Shown: piece after piece, positions 34,149 to 43,932 of the stretch
Position numbering within the stretch: position 1 is the first letter of the stretch
Layout of the letters: the number at the start of each line of letters is the position of its first letter
From: Deltaproteobacteria bacterium
Lineage (GTDB): Bacteria > Desulfobacterota > Desulfomonilia > UBA1062
DNA length: 64,000 bases
Reading direction: 5' to 3'
Assembly: GCA_018433085.1 (NCBI GenBank)
Contig: JAHDRW010000008.1
Coordinates: 266,453-330,452 of the forward strand
Notes under the pieces: generated by a model
Database searches by the model: none
What the model was told of the DNA's origin: nothing
Seen by the model: only the letters and a program-made list of their open reading frames with translations
Translations under genes and position numbers: made by a program

Positions 34149-35403
34149 GAGCCTCCAGCCCTTCCGCCCGTGCGATCTGAACGGCCAGCGTGCCGAGCTC
34201 CCGGACAGCGCGCTCGGGTGCATAGAGGATCGATGACCTCTTGAGAAAGTCATGGACCCCCAGAGGGGAGGAGAATCTGGCCGTGGAGCCGGTGGGGAGG
34301 GTGTGATTGGGCCCGGCGATGTAGTCCCCCATCGCCTCCGGTGTATGGTACCCCAGGAATATGGCGCCTGCGTTCCGGACCTTGCCCAGATGATCGAACG
34401 CATCCGTCACCATGAGCTCCAGATGTTCGGGCGCCACCGCATTGGCAACGGCGAACGCCTCATCGAGATCTCTCGTGACCACGCACAGGCTGTGCTCTCC
34501 CAGGGACACCTCCAGTACCTCCCTTCGGGGAAGGGATCGTGCCAGGGAGTCCATTTTCCCCATGACGGCACGGGCCAGCTCCTCGCGGGGTGTGACCAGG
34601 ATGGCCGATGCCGAGGGATCGTGCTCGGCCTGCGAAAGGAGGTCCATGGCCACGATATCGGGATCGGCCCCGCCATCGGCGATGACGAGAATCTCCGAGG
34701 GGCCGGCAAAGGCATCGATCCCCACCCGGCCCTGGACGAGCCTCTTTGCATGGGCAACATAGATGTTCCCGGGGCCCACGATCTTGTCGACCCGGGGAAC
34801 GGCGGCGGTGCCGAATGTCAATGCCGCCACGGCCTGGGCGCCTCCGATCCGGTAGATTCTCTGTACCCCGGCGATGTGCGCGGCCGTGAGGAGGACGTCG
34901 CTCACCACGCCCCCCGGCGTGGGGGAAACCACCACGACCTCTTCCACGCCCGCGATCTTCGCGGGAATGACGTTCATCAGAAGGGTGGACGGGAACGCAT
35001 TTCTCCCCCCCGGCACATAGACACCCACGCTGCTCAGGGGCGTGATCTTCTGGCCGAGGATCATGCCGCTTTCTTCGGTGGTGATCCAGGAGCGCTCCAT
35101 CTGCCGGGAGTGAAAGGACTCGATCCGGGAGGCAGCGGTGCTCAGCGCCGAAAAGAGGGCCCTGTCGATCCGGGACGGCGCCTGTTCGATCTCTTCGTGC
35201 GCGATCACGAATCCCCCGGCAGAGGGATCGAACCCGTCGAATCTCAGCGTGTACTCGGCCAGCGCGGCGTCCCCGCGGCTGCGGACGTCATTGATAATCG
35301 CCCGGACCGCATCATCCACCTCACGGGGGGTGCCCGTCATCCGGTCCAGGATGCCTGCGAGCGTGTCCCGCCACCCCGGTAGATTCGTCGAGAGCAGCTC
35401 CAT
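34114..35403 (-). CDS. hisD: Histidinol dehydrogenase
   Basis: 429 residues, full length. Recognisable motifs: an early GWRDTLAGILDR, then AGPSEILVIAD with the zinc region, and HTLPTGSTARFSSPLGVH with catalytic His near residue 330. NAD- and zinc-dependent four-electron oxidation of L-histidinol to histidine, the last step of the pathway. ATG at 35403 overlaps the murA stop (TGATG). Found within a translation and cell-wall operon, not with other his genes. Confidence 0.95.
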   Translation of the reverse strand: MELLSTNLPGWRDTLAGILDRMTGTPREVDDAVRAIINDVRSRGDAALAEYTLRFDGFDPSAGGFVIAHEEIEQAPSRIDRALFSALSTAASRIESFHSRQMERSWITTEESGMILGQKITPLSSVGVYVPGGRNAFPSTLLMNVIPAKIAGVEEVVVVSPTPGGVVSDVLLTAAHIAGVQRIYRIGGAQAVAALTFGTAAVPRVDKIVGPGNIYVAHAKRLVQGRVGIDAFAGPSEILVIADGGADPDIVAMDLLSQAEHDPSASAILVTPREELARAVMGKMDSLARSLPRREVLEVSLGEHSLCVVTRDLDEAFAVANAVAPEHLELMVTDAFDHLGKVRNAGAIFLGYHTPEAMGDYIAGPNHTLPTGSTARFSSPLGVHDFLKRSSILYAPERAVRELGTLAVQIARAEGLEAHARSVENRLKQ

Positions 35404-36671
35404 CACAGATCCCCCTTTTCCCTCATAACCTGGGCACCGAGATCTGCCAGCTTCACGTCCAGGCATTCATATCCCCGGTCCAGATGATAGATCCTCCTGA
35501 TCTCGGTATATCCCCTGGCGTTGAGCGCAGCAAGCACCAGGCTCGCCGACGCCCTCAGGTCAGTTGCCATGACGGAAGCGCCCTGGAACCGGTCCACTCC
35601 CTGCACGATAACGGTGCTTCCCGCTTCCTGGAGCTCGGCGCCCATGCGCACCAGCTCCGGAACGTGCATGAACCGGTTCTCGAAGATGTTCTCCGTGATG
35701 CGGGAAACCCCATTTGCCACGCATGCCAGGGCCATGATCTGGGCCTGCATGTCCGTGGGAAAACCGGGGAAGGGCACGGTCTCCACGTGTGCCGGCAGCA
35801 GCTCGCCGGTGCCGTCCACCAGCAACCCTCCATCCGGCTGCTCATGAATGGAAACTCCCATCTCAACCAGCTTCTCGATCACGGCCACCAGGTGGTCCGC
35901 CCGATGATTTCTCAAGACTATCCGGCCTTTCGTGATGGCGCCCGCCACAAGCAGGGTGCCGGTTTCTATCCGGTCCGGGATGATCCGGTAATTCGTTCCG
36001 GAAAGGGATTTGACCCCCTCGATGGTGAGCGTGCTCTCTCCCGCACCCTCGATGCACGCCCCCATGGCATTGAGCGCGTGGGCCAGGTCCACCACCTCGG
36101 GCTCCTTGGCCGCGCCCTGGATAATCGTGGTGCCTTCCGCAAGAGCTGCCGCCATGAGGATGTTCTCGGTGCCGCCAACCGTGGTGTTGTCGAAGACGAT
36201 GGTGGCTCCCTTGAGACGTCCGTTCGTCCTGGCCATGACATATCCGTGGGAGAGATTGATCTCCGCTCCCATCCTGGCCAGGGCCTTGAGGTGCATGTCG
36301 ATGGGCCTGACCCCGATGGCGCACCCGCCCGGAAGAGAGACCTTTGCCCTCCCGAATTTGGCCAGGAGCGGCCCGAGTACCAGAATAGATGCCCTCATGC
36401 TCTTGACGAGGTCGTAGGGGGCCTCGCACGAACGGATCCCCGCCGGATCGATCTCGACAGTGTCGTCTTCGGTTCTCTGAACCCTCATCCCCAGGGTGGA
36501 GAGAACATCGCCCATGGTCTTGATGTCTCGGAGCTTCGGCACGTTGGTATAGGTGCAGGGCCCGTCCGCCAGGATGGAAGAGCACAAGACGGGCAGCGAC
36601 GCATTCTTCGATCCCGACACGCTCACCTCTCCCTGCAAGGGGGTGCCTCCGCAGATGATGAACTTATCCAT
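35403..36671 (-). CDS. murA: UDP-N-acetylglucosamine 1-carboxyvinyltransferase
   Basis: 422 residues with SGSKNASLPVL near the N-terminus and the active-site loop LPGGCAIGVRPID carrying Cys117. The Cys is the fosfomycin-reactive residue, so the enzyme should be sensitive. Commits UDP-GlcNAc to peptidoglycan synthesis by adding enolpyruvate from PEP. Its 5' end overlaps the prmC gene by 8 nt. Confidence 0.96.
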   Translation of the reverse strand: MDKFIICGGTPLQGEVSVSGSKNASLPVLCSSILADGPCTYTNVPKLRDIKTMGDVLSTLGMRVQRTEDDTVEIDPAGIRSCEAPYDLVKSMRASILVLGPLLAKFGRAKVSLPGGCAIGVRPIDMHLKALARMGAEINLSHGYVMARTNGRLKGATIVFDNTTVGGTENILMAAALAEGTTIIQGAAKEPEVVDLAHALNAMGACIEGAGESTLTIEGVKSLSGTNYRIIPDRIETGTLLVAGAITKGRIVLRNHRADHLVAVIEKLVEMGVSIHEQPDGGLLVDGTGELLPAHVETVPFPGFPTDMQAQIMALACVANGVSRITENIFENRFMHVPELVRMGAELQEAGSTVIVQGVDRFQGASVMATDLRASASLVLAALNARGYTEIRRIYHLDRGYECLDVKLADLGAQVMREKGDL

Positions 36672-37515
36672 TGCCCCTCTCCACTATCACGGTCCGGTCG
36701 ATCCCGGACAGGTCCCTAACCCATTGGAGCTGCTTGAGTCCCCTGTTTCCCCGTATCATCCGCTCCACCTCTTGCCTCTGGTCATACCCTGTTTCCAGAA
36801 TGAGCTTTCCGCCCGGCGCCAGATGCCTGTGCACCACGGCCAGAATTTCTCTTATTACATCGAGACCGTCATTGCCAGCAAAAAGGGCCCCCTTGGGCTC
36901 GAAGCGCATGACCTCCTCCTGGAGCCTGCCGGCATCGGCCAGGGCGATATAGGGGGGGTTCGCGACGATAACCGAAAACTCCTCGGAAAGGGCATGGAAA
37001 TCGGCTCCCAGGAAGAGATGGAGCCTTGAAGATACGTCGTGGAGACGCGCGTTCTCCCTGGCCGTTGCCAGGGCTTTCCCGCTGGTGTCGTTTCCGAATC
37101 CGACGAGATCCGGCCTGTCCAGGAGGATGGAGACGATCACCGCACCCGAGCCCACGCCCATCTCGAAGACCGCACCGCCTGAAGGCGCCAGCTCGATCGC
37201 CTTTTCCACGAGTATTTCCGTCTCGCCGCGGGGAATGAGGACATCGGGATTCACCAGGAAGGCGTGGGAATAAAATTCCTTGCGGCCGAGGATGTACGCC
37301 ACGGGCTCCCGTCCGGATCGCCTTTTCAGAAGGACGCGGTACGCTGAGAGCTCATCGGCCAAAAGGGGCCTGTCCATGTCGAGATAGAGCTGTATCCTCT
37401 CCTTGCCCAGCGCATGAGACAGGAGAACCTCTGCATCCAGCCGTGGGGTGTCGACGCCCTTATCCTCGAGATATCCCTTTGCCCAGGCGAGAACCGACCG
37501 TATGGTCCATGTCAC
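36664..37515 (-). CDS. prmC: Peptide chain release factor N5-glutamine methyltransferase
   Basis: 283 residues. N-terminal five-helix domain, then an AdoMet-binding Rossmann domain (VFEMGVGSGAVIVS) and the signature NPPY at 186-189. Methylates the GGQ Gln of RF1; prfA is the next gene upstream, and PrfA contains GGQ. Typical length. Confidence 0.95.
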   Translation of the reverse strand: MTWTIRSVLAWAKGYLEDKGVDTPRLDAEVLLSHALGKERIQLYLDMDRPLLADELSAYRVLLKRRSGREPVAYILGRKEFYSHAFLVNPDVLIPRGETEILVEKAIELAPSGGAVFEMGVGSGAVIVSILLDRPDLVGFGNDTSGKALATARENARLHDVSSRLHLFLGADFHALSEEFSVIVANPPYIALADAGRLQEEVMRFEPKGALFAGNDGLDVIREILAVVHRHLAPGGKLILETGYDQRQEVERMIRGNRGLKQLQWVRDLSGIDRTVIVERGNG

Positions 37516-37518
37516 GCC

Positions 37519-38586
37519 TTAGCTCCCGGTGTGGTTCAGAGCCTCTGCCTGGTAATGGGCGGTGAGCTCGTCCACGAGCTCGTCGACGTTTCCTTCGAGG
37601 ATCTGAGGAAGCTTGTGCAGGGTCAGGTTGATCCGGTGGTCGGTTACCCGTCCCTGGGGGAAATTATAGGTCCGGATCCGCTCGCTCCGGTCTCCGGTCC
37701 CCACCTGCAGCCGCCTCTGGGATGCGATCTCCTCGGCCTGATCTTCCTGGTATTTCTGGAGGAGTCTGGACCTGAGCACCCGCATGGCCTTGGCCTTATT
37801 TTTGTGCTGGGACTTCTCGTCCTGGCAGGAGACCACGATCCCGGTGGGGACGTGGGTGATGCGCACCGCGGATTCGGTCTTGTTGACGTGCTGGCCGCCG
37901 GCGCCTGACGACCGGTAGGTGTCGATTCGCAGATCCTGCGGATCGACATCGACATCGACCTCCTCGGCCTCGGGCAGCACCGCGACCGTGACCGCCGAGG
38001 TGTGGATCCTGCCGCTTGCCTCGGTGGCTGGAACCCGCTGCACCCGGTGGACACCGCTCTCGTACTTGAGGCGGGAATAGGCGCCGCGGCCGGTGATCGC
38101 TGCGACAACCTCCTTGATCCCGCCGATGCCGGTCTCATTGATGCTCAGGAGCTCGACCCGCCAGTTTCTCTCTTCCGCATACCGGGTGTACATCCGGAAG
38201 AGATCGGCGGCGAACAGGCCCGCCTCCTCTCCCCCGGTGCCGGCCCTGATCTCCAGGATCACGTCCTTTTCGTCCAGGGGGTCTTTGGGGATCATGAGGG
38301 TTTTCAGGGTATGCTCGAGCTCATCCTTGCTTTCTCTTAAAGTGGCAAGCTCTTCCCGCACCAGGGTCTTGATCTCGGGGTCCGGATCGTCGAGCATGGA
38401 CTCGTGCCCGCTGATTTCCTCATTGACCTCTTTCAAACGCTGGTAAGGAACCATGAGCTCTTCGAGGTTGGCTTGTTCCCGTGCAAGCGCGGTATACCGG
38501 GAGTGGTTCTGAATGACCTTGGGGTCGGACAGGAGATCGGAGAGCTCGTGGTAGCGCGCCTCGATCTCCTTGATTTTTTCCTGCAT
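37519..38586 (-). CDS. prfA: Peptide chain release factor 1
   Basis: 355 residues. Stop-codon-recognition tripeptide in [13 protein letters not shown] (PxT, here PAT, as in RF1), and the peptidyl-tRNA hydrolysis motif [10 protein letters not shown] about residues 226-235. Terminates at UAA and UAG. Immediately precedes prmC (3-nt gap). Confidence 0.96.
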   Translation of the reverse strand: MQEKIKEIEARYHELSDLLSDPKVIQNHSRYTALAREQANLEELMVPYQRLKEVNEEISGHESMLDDPDPEIKTLVREELATLRESKDELEHTLKTLMIPKDPLDEKDVILEIRAGTGGEEAGLFAADLFRMYTRYAEERNWRVELLSINETGIGGIKEVVAAITGRGAYSRLKYESGVHRVQRVPATEASGRIHTSAVTVAVLPEAEEVDVDVDPQDLRIDTYRSSGAGGQHVNKTESAVRITHVPTGIVVSCQDEKSQHKNKAKAMRVLRSRLLQKYQEDQAEEIASQRRLQVGTGDRSERIRTYNFPQGRVTDHRINLTLHKLPQILEGNVDELVDELTAHYQAEALNHTGS

Positions 38587-38604
38587 ACTGATGGTTCGCT
38601 GCTC

Positions 38605-38826
38605 TTACTTTTTCTCCGCCTTGTTGAGGTAATCTCCGTATTTTCTCCTGAACAGTTCCGCCTTCCCTGCGGTGTTGGTCAGTCTCTGCTGCCCGGTGTA
38701 GAAGGGATGGCAGGCGCTGCATATTTCCACTCTGATGTCCTTTTTGGTGGAACGCGTCTTGAAACTGTTGCCGCATGCGCAGGTAACCGTTGTTTCGTGA
38801 TATTCCGGGTGGATATCCTTTTTCAT
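38605..38826 (-). CDS. rpmE: Ribosomal protein L31 (zinc-binding form)
   Basis: 73 residues with a CxC (C16, C18) and CxxC (C36, C39) zinc site and the family segment HPFYTG. The C+ (zinc) form, usually used when zinc is plentiful. Sits between rho and prfA with 12-18 nt gaps. Confidence 0.95.
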   Translation of the reverse strand: MKKDIHPEYHETTVTCACGNSFKTRSTKKDIRVEICSACHPFYTGQQRLTNTAGKAELFRRKYGDYLNKAEKK

Positions 38827-38838
38827 CGTTCGTTACTC

Positions 38839-40086
38839 CTATTTGTTCATTGACTCCAGGAAGTCGGCATTATTATCCGTCTTTGATAATTTGTCCAGCA
38901 AAAATTCAATGCTGTCTACAGGATTTAAGGGGCTCAGGAGCTTCCGCAAGATCCAGATGCGGTCCAGCTGCTCCTTGGGGAGTAGAAGCTCCTCTTTGCG
39001 TGTGCCCGACTTGGAAATGTCGACCGCGGGGAACACCCTTCGCTCCATGATGGACCGATCGAGATGGATCTCCATGTTGCCGGTCCCCTTGAACTCTTCG
39101 TAGATGACCTCGTCCATGCGCGAGCCCGTGTCGATCAGGGCCGTTGCGATGATAGTGATGCTCCCGCCCTCTTCGATGTTCCGGGCGGCCCCGAAAAACC
39201 GCTTCGGTTTCTGAAGGGCATTGGCGTCGATCCCGCCGGAAAGAAGCTTTCCCGAAGGCGGGCAGACCGTGTTATGGGCACGGGCCAGCCTGGTAAGCGA
39301 ATCCAGGAGGATGACCACGTCGCGTTTGTACTCCACCAGGCGCTTCGCCTTTTCCATCACCATCCGGGCGACCTGAACGTGCCGGGAAGCGGGTTCGTCG
39401 AAGGTGGACGCCACCACCTCGCCGTTCACCGAACGCTGCATGTCGGTCACCTCTTCGGGCCGCTCGTCGATGAGCAGGACCATGAGAACCACCTCGGGGT
39501 GGTTGGAGGTGATGCTGTTGGCGATGTTCTGAAGCATCATGGTCTTTCCGGCCTTGGGAGGCGACACGATGATCCCCCGCTGGCCCTTGCCGATGGGTGA
39601 CAGCAGGTCCAGCGTGCGGCCGGTCAGATTGTCGTGCGCGGTCTCCAGGGTAAACTTCTCCATGGGGTACAGCGGCGTCAGGTTGTCGAAGGGCACCCGG
39701 TGCTTGGCCTCGTCGGAGTCCTCGCTGTTTATGGTCTCCAGCTTGAGCAGGGCGAAATACCGTTCGTTGTCCTTTGGCGGACGGATCTGTCCCCGCACCT
39801 CGTCGCCGTTCTTGAGATTGAACTTACGGTTCTGGGACGGAGACACATATATGTCGTCTGGACCGGGAAGGTAGCTGTAGTCGGCTGAGCGCAGGAACCC
39901 GAACCCGTCCGGGAGTATCTCCAGCGTGCCCTGCCCGGAAATATAGATGTCCTTTTCCGACTGGGCCTGGAGAATGGCAAAGATCAGCTCCTGCCTGGTC
40001 ATGGTGGCAGAACCCTCGATATCAAGCGCGTTTGCGGCTTCAAGAAGTTCTTTGGGCTCCACCTTCTTCAAGTCTTCTAAATGCAT
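38839..40086 (-). CDS. rho: Transcription termination factor Rho
   Basis: 415 residues. N-terminal RNA-binding segment ([20 protein letters not shown]), cold-shock-like domain ([25 protein letters not shown] about 55-85), then the RecA-type motor with Walker A SPPKAGKT, Walker [17 protein letters not shown] and the C-terminal segment [13 protein letters not shown] 40086 has AAAGGATACTGAT upstream; the longer frame is antisense-like. Start of the rho-rpmE-prfA-prmC-murA-hisD operon. RNA helicase hexamer. Confidence 0.96.
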   Translation of the reverse strand: MHLEDLKKVEPKELLEAANALDIEGSATMTRQELIFAILQAQSEKDIYISGQGTLEILPDGFGFLRSADYSYLPGPDDIYVSPSQNRKFNLKNGDEVRGQIRPPKDNERYFALLKLETINSEDSDEAKHRVPFDNLTPLYPMEKFTLETAHDNLTGRTLDLLSPIGKGQRGIIVSPPKAGKTMMLQNIANSITSNHPEVVLMVLLIDERPEEVTDMQRSVNGEVVASTFDEPASRHVQVARMVMEKAKRLVEYKRDVVILLDSLTRLARAHNTVCPPSGKLLSGGIDANALQKPKRFFGAARNIEEGGSITIIATALIDTGSRMDEVIYEEFKGTGNMEIHLDRSIMERRVFPAVDISKSGTRKEELLLPKEQLDRIWILRKLLSPLNPVDSIEFLLDKLSKTDNNADFLESMNK

Positions 40087-40195
40087 ATCAGTATCCTTTC
40101 GGCTATTTGAGTGATGTGATGCGAAATAGTGAAGAAGCACTACAAACAGTTTGGTACAGTCTGAACTAAATGAATCGATAAATAATGTCAAGGAG

Positions 40196-40244
40196 AAAAA
40201 AAGCGGGAAAAAGCTATCCAGACCTGCGATTTCCCGCTTTTTTT
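40196..40244 (-). terminator. Intrinsic terminator of the fadJ-like operon
   Basis: AAAAAAAGCGGGAAA (40196-40210) and TTTCCCGCTTTTTTT (40230-40244) form a 15-bp stem with a 19-nt loop. On the minus strand it ends in T7, just after the fadJ-like stop at 40261. Separates that operon from rho. Confidence 0.85.
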
Positions 40245-40260
40245 CGTCAATTGTGAATCC

Positions 40261-42339
40261 TTATTCTTTTTCGAGCAGGCCCTGGGGATGGAACTTCCTG
40301 CCACAGGCCTTCTCCGAGTAGCCCATCTGATCGAGGTACGGGGTGATGCCGCCCATGAAGAACGGCCAGCCGGCACCCATGATCACGCCGGTGTCCACGT
40401 CCTTCGGACTCGCGACCACGCCCTCTTTCAGGATAAGATCGACCTCCTGGGCCACCCTCATGAGCACGCGGTCCTTGATCTCCTGATCGGTGAAGCTCTT
40501 GTCGCCCTGGGGCCAGCCCTGCTTGATCTCGGGATCCACATCGATGCCCGTGTCCGTGAAGGTGAGCAGCTGTTTCTTGCCCTTTGCCACCAGGTTCTTC
40601 AGGCCCTCGCTGACCGGAAACCGCTCGGGCCATGCGGCATTGAGCGTCTCCTGAACGTGCAGAGCGATTGCCGGGCCCACGAGACCGGCCAGGGTGAAGG
40701 GCGACATGGGGAATCCAAGGTCCGCCACGGCGTTGTCCACCTGCATGAAGTCTGCACCTTCGTCGATGCACTGGAAGATGCCGTCCATCCAGGCAAGCAG
40801 GATCCGGTTGACCAGGAAGGCCGGGGCGTTCTTCACGAGCACCGGGGTCTTCTTGATCCGCTTGGCGACGTCGAAGGCCGTGGCAAGGACCACTTCACTG
40901 GTCTTTTCCGCCTTGATGATTTCAACCAGCGGAAGCACCGCGATGGGGTTGAAGAAGTGGAAGCCCACCACACGGGAGGGATCCTTGAGGAACTTGGCCA
41001 TCTCCGAGATGTCCAGGGAAGAGGTGTTGGTGAGGAACAGGCACTCGGGCTTGCAGACCTCTTCGAGCTCGCCGAAGACCTTCTGCTTGATGCCGATCTC
41101 TTCGAACACCGCCTCGATCACGAAATCGCAGTCTTCGAACCCGTCATAGGTAACCGTGCCGGTAATGAGCTCCTCGCCCATCCACTTGGCATCGGCTGCG
41201 CTCATTCTGCCCTTCTTCGCCCGCTTCCCGAGCTGCTCGCGTACATAGGCAAGACCCTTGTCCACGAACTCCTGCTTGATGTCCTTCATGACCACGGGGC
41301 ACTGGAAGCGCTGTGCAAAGAGCAGCGCCATCTGGGATGCCATGAGGCCGGCGCCGATGACGCCGATCTTGTTGATGCCGTAGCCCTTCACCTCTTTCGG
41401 AGGTCTTCCGGGCAGCCTCTTTGCCCTCCTCTGGGTGAGGTCGAAGGAGTAGACGCTGCTGAGGAACTGGCGGGACTTGATCATGTCGGCCAGGGTCTGG
41501 TTCTCCTGCTCGAAGCCCTCGTCCAGCGTCCAGTCCGCCGCGCCCCTGATGAGGTCCAGGGCCCGGTAGGGGGCCATGGCGCCGGAATGCACCCTGCCCA
41601 GAACGGCGAACTTGGTGTTGTTGTAGAGGTCGTCGCTCATCTTCGGATCGACCTTCTTGCGTTCGATCTTCTCTTCGCCCGTGATGATGTTCTCGAGCAG
41701 TTTGATGGAGTCGTCCACGAACTCGGCCGGTTCGATGAGCCGGTCGGCCAGGCCCATCTCGAAGGCCTTCTTGGAGTTGCTCATGGCATTCATGTTCAGC
41801 GGGTTGGTGATGATGAGCTGAATGGCAACCTCGGGGCTTGCCAGCTTGGTGACGAGCTGGGTCCCACCCCATCCGGGCACGAGGCCCAGGAAGCACTCGG
41901 GCAGGGCATAGTGGTCACAACCGCCCGGGCTCTTGGAGATGGTGCGGTAGTCGTGATAGAGCCCCACTTCCACGCCGCCGCCCATGGCCGCGCCGTTGAT
42001 TGCTGCCAGGGTGGGGATTTTCAGATCCATGATCCGCTTGAAGGAGTTGTGCCCCATCCTGCCGATCTGCACTGCGTCGTCGCGGGACATGTCGGGGTCC
42101 ACGCTCATGATGTCCGCACCCACGTTGAAGATAAAGGGCTTGCCCACCAGGAGCCAGCCTTTCACGTCCGGGTCGCTCTCCACGGTATCCAGGACCTTGT
42201 TCAGGGATTCAAAGGCTTCCACGCCCCAGGTATTGGGGACGTTATAGCTCTGCCCATTGTCCATGGTGACAATGGCGATTTTACCTGCCTTCTTTGATTC
42301 GTAGAAATTCAGCTTACATGTCATGATATATTTAGCCAT
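40261..42339 (-). CDS. Bifunctional enoyl-CoA hydratase / 3-hydroxyacyl-CoA dehydrogenase
   Basis: 692 residues. Crotonase domain about 1-290 with GAAMGGGVEVGLYHDYR, where Glu is a catalytic candidate; NAD-binding 3-hydroxyacyl-CoA dehydrogenase from about 320 (IGVIGAGLMASQMA) with HFFNPIAVLPLVEI, and a C-terminal dehydrogenase domain. ATG 42339 follows TAGGAGGTTGGTGAT. Catalyses hydration and oxidation steps of beta-oxidation. Shares the operon with the thiolase, 12 nt apart. FadB/FadJ family; exact subclass is uncertain. Confidence 0.9.
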   Translation of the reverse strand: MAKYIMTCKLNFYESKKAGKIAIVTMDNGQSYNVPNTWGVEAFESLNKVLDTVESDPDVKGWLLVGKPFIFNVGADIMSVDPDMSRDDAVQIGRMGHNSFKRIMDLKIPTLAAINGAAMGGGVEVGLYHDYRTISKSPGGCDHYALPECFLGLVPGWGGTQLVTKLASPEVAIQLIITNPLNMNAMSNSKKAFEMGLADRLIEPAEFVDDSIKLLENIITGEEKIERKKVDPKMSDDLYNNTKFAVLGRVHSGAMAPYRALDLIRGAADWTLDEGFEQENQTLADMIKSRQFLSSVYSFDLTQRRAKRLPGRPPKEVKGYGINKIGVIGAGLMASQMALLFAQRFQCPVVMKDIKQEFVDKGLAYVREQLGKRAKKGRMSAADAKWMGEELITGTVTYDGFEDCDFVIEAVFEEIGIKQKVFGELEEVCKPECLFLTNTSSLDISEMAKFLKDPSRVVGFHFFNPIAVLPLVEIIKAEKTSEVVLATAFDVAKRIKKTPVLVKNAPAFLVNRILLAWMDGIFQCIDEGADFMQVDNAVADLGFPMSPFTLAGLVGPAIALHVQETLNAAWPERFPVSEGLKNLVAKGKKQLLTFTDTGIDVDPEIKQGWPQGDKSFTDQEIKDRVLMRVAQEVDLILKEGVVASPKDVDTGVIMGAGWPFFMGGITPYLDQMGYSEKACGRKFHPQGLLEKE

Positions 42340-42351
42340 ATCACCAACCTC

Positions 42352-43560
42352 CTAAAGGTCTTTGCCCACGACGTTTTCCCACAGGATCGCGCCGCCCATC
42401 CCCAGACCCACGCACATGGTGGTGAGCCCGTACTTTGCCTTGGGGTTCATCTCGAAATCCTGGGCCAGCTGCATGCTGAGACGCACGCCCGAGCTCGCCA
42501 GGGGATGCCCCACCGCGATGGTGCCGCCGTATGGGTTGAGTCTGGGGTCTTCAGGCAGCTTCATGCCGAAGTGCTTCATGAAACCCACGGCCTGCACGGC
42601 AAAGGCCTCGTTGAGCTCGATGATGTCGAGGTCGTCGAACTTCATGCCGGTGCGCTTGAGCACCTTCTCGGTTGCCGGGACCGGGCCCCACCCCATAACG
42701 GTGGGATCCACGCCCACGAAGGCCCCGCCGATGTAGCGCATCTTGGGTTTGATGCCCAGCTCCTTGCACTTGGCCCCGGACATGATAAGGGATACGCAGG
42801 CGCCGTCGTTCAAGCCGGAGGAATTGCCCGCCGTGACCTTGCCCGCCTTTTTGAAGGGGGTCTTCAGATTTCTCATGCCCTCTATGGTCGCACCCCTGCG
42901 GGCCTGCTGGTCCTTGTTGGCCACGACCCAGCCGTTGGGGGTGAACACGGCCATGTTCACGCAGTGCTTGTCATAGTAGCCCTTGTCCAGGCTCTCGAAA
43001 TACCTGTTTGTCACCCGCAGGGCATACTGGTCAGACTCCTCCTTGCTCACGGTCTGCTCGCCCTGCTCAGGCATCCAGTCGTGCAGCTTCTCGGCCGTGA
43101 CGCCCATGTTGAAGTACTTGGGCTCCACCATCTTCTCGGTGACGATCCTTGGGTTGGGATCGGCCCCGGCACCCATGGGGTGATGGGCCATGTGCTCGAC
43201 GCCGCCCGCGATGATGATGTCGGCGGAATTGGTCATGATGAACGATGCGCCTATCGCCTGGCAGGTCATCCCGCCCGCGCACATCCTGTCCACGGAAACA
43301 CCGGCGACCTTATCCGGGAGGCCTGCGGTGAAAACGGTGGTGCGACCCATGGTGGTTCCCTGATCGCCCACCTGGGTGGTTGCGCCCCATATGTTGTCGT
43401 CCACCTCGTCCCAGGGTACCGTGGGGTTTCTCCTGAAGAGCTCCTTCATGACCTTGGTGACCATGTCGTCGGCGCGGGTGGTCCAGTAGAACCCATCGGG
43501 CCTCGACTTGCCGAACCAGGTACGTACGCCGTCTACAAAATAGGCATCTCTTAAATCCAT
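42352..43560 (-). CDS. Acetyl-CoA acyltransferase (thiolase)
   Basis: 402 residues, normal for FadA/FadI. Nucleophile Cys94 in RMCAGGMTC, then AVGHPLASSGVR (catalytic His about 357) and TMCVGLGMGGA (second Cys about 387). Starts with MDLRDAYFVDGVRTWFGK behind AAGGAGGGTAAT. Releases acetyl-CoA from 3-ketoacyl-CoA, the last step of each cycle. Operon with the bifunctional enzyme. The CAGGM sequence differs from the common CASGM but is in the same position. Confidence 0.93.
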   Translation of the reverse strand: MDLRDAYFVDGVRTWFGKSRPDGFYWTTRADDMVTKVMKELFRRNPTVPWDEVDDNIWGATTQVGDQGTTMGRTTVFTAGLPDKVAGVSVDRMCAGGMTCQAIGASFIMTNSADIIIAGGVEHMAHHPMGAGADPNPRIVTEKMVEPKYFNMGVTAEKLHDWMPEQGEQTVSKEESDQYALRVTNRYFESLDKGYYDKHCVNMAVFTPNGWVVANKDQQARRGATIEGMRNLKTPFKKAGKVTAGNSSGLNDGACVSLIMSGAKCKELGIKPKMRYIGGAFVGVDPTVMGWGPVPATEKVLKRTGMKFDDLDIIELNEAFAVQAVGFMKHFGMKLPEDPRLNPYGGTIAVGHPLASSGVRLSMQLAQDFEMNPKAKYGLTTMCVGLGMGGAILWENVVGKDL

Positions 43561-43932
43561 ATTACCCTCCTTCTTAGGATATTCCGTCGCCTTGCCTTTA
43601 TCCCTGTAGAGACTGTGGACAGCCTGAAGATCTGACTATTTCAAGCTGTTTTGAGTAATTACGAGATATACTCCCGGGAGAAGACAGGTGTCAAGGCAAT
43701 TCTGAATGACGGCTCATTTTTGACTGCCGGATCGGCTGCCTGGACAAGCCGGCATGGGACGGTGTTCGTAGCTTTCACACGAGAGCGGGAAGAATTTATC
43801 TATGCAATTTCATGACTTAACTAATCAGATATTGTACTGGTCAACGATCGTCTTATTTTATCCGCTCTCTAAGCCGCTTCTGTGATGGCCTCAGGGGAGG
43901 AACCCGCTTCCGCCAGGCTGCCGGGGCATCGG
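43561..43932. other. Intergenic region upstream of thiolase operon
   Basis: About 370 AT-richer nucleotides with no gene. It must contain the promoter of the thiolase operon (minus). No strong sigma70 pair could be picked out with confidence. Confidence 0.5.

Noticed and set aside
34149..34403. N-terminal extension of the CCA-type nucleotidyltransferase
   Set aside because: Extra residues look random and overlap hisD; the ATG at 34148 has a good ribosome site.
40288..42297. 669-codon plus-strand frame opposite the bifunctional beta-oxidation enzyme
   Set aside because: No recognisable domain; antisense of a certain gene with all expected motifs.
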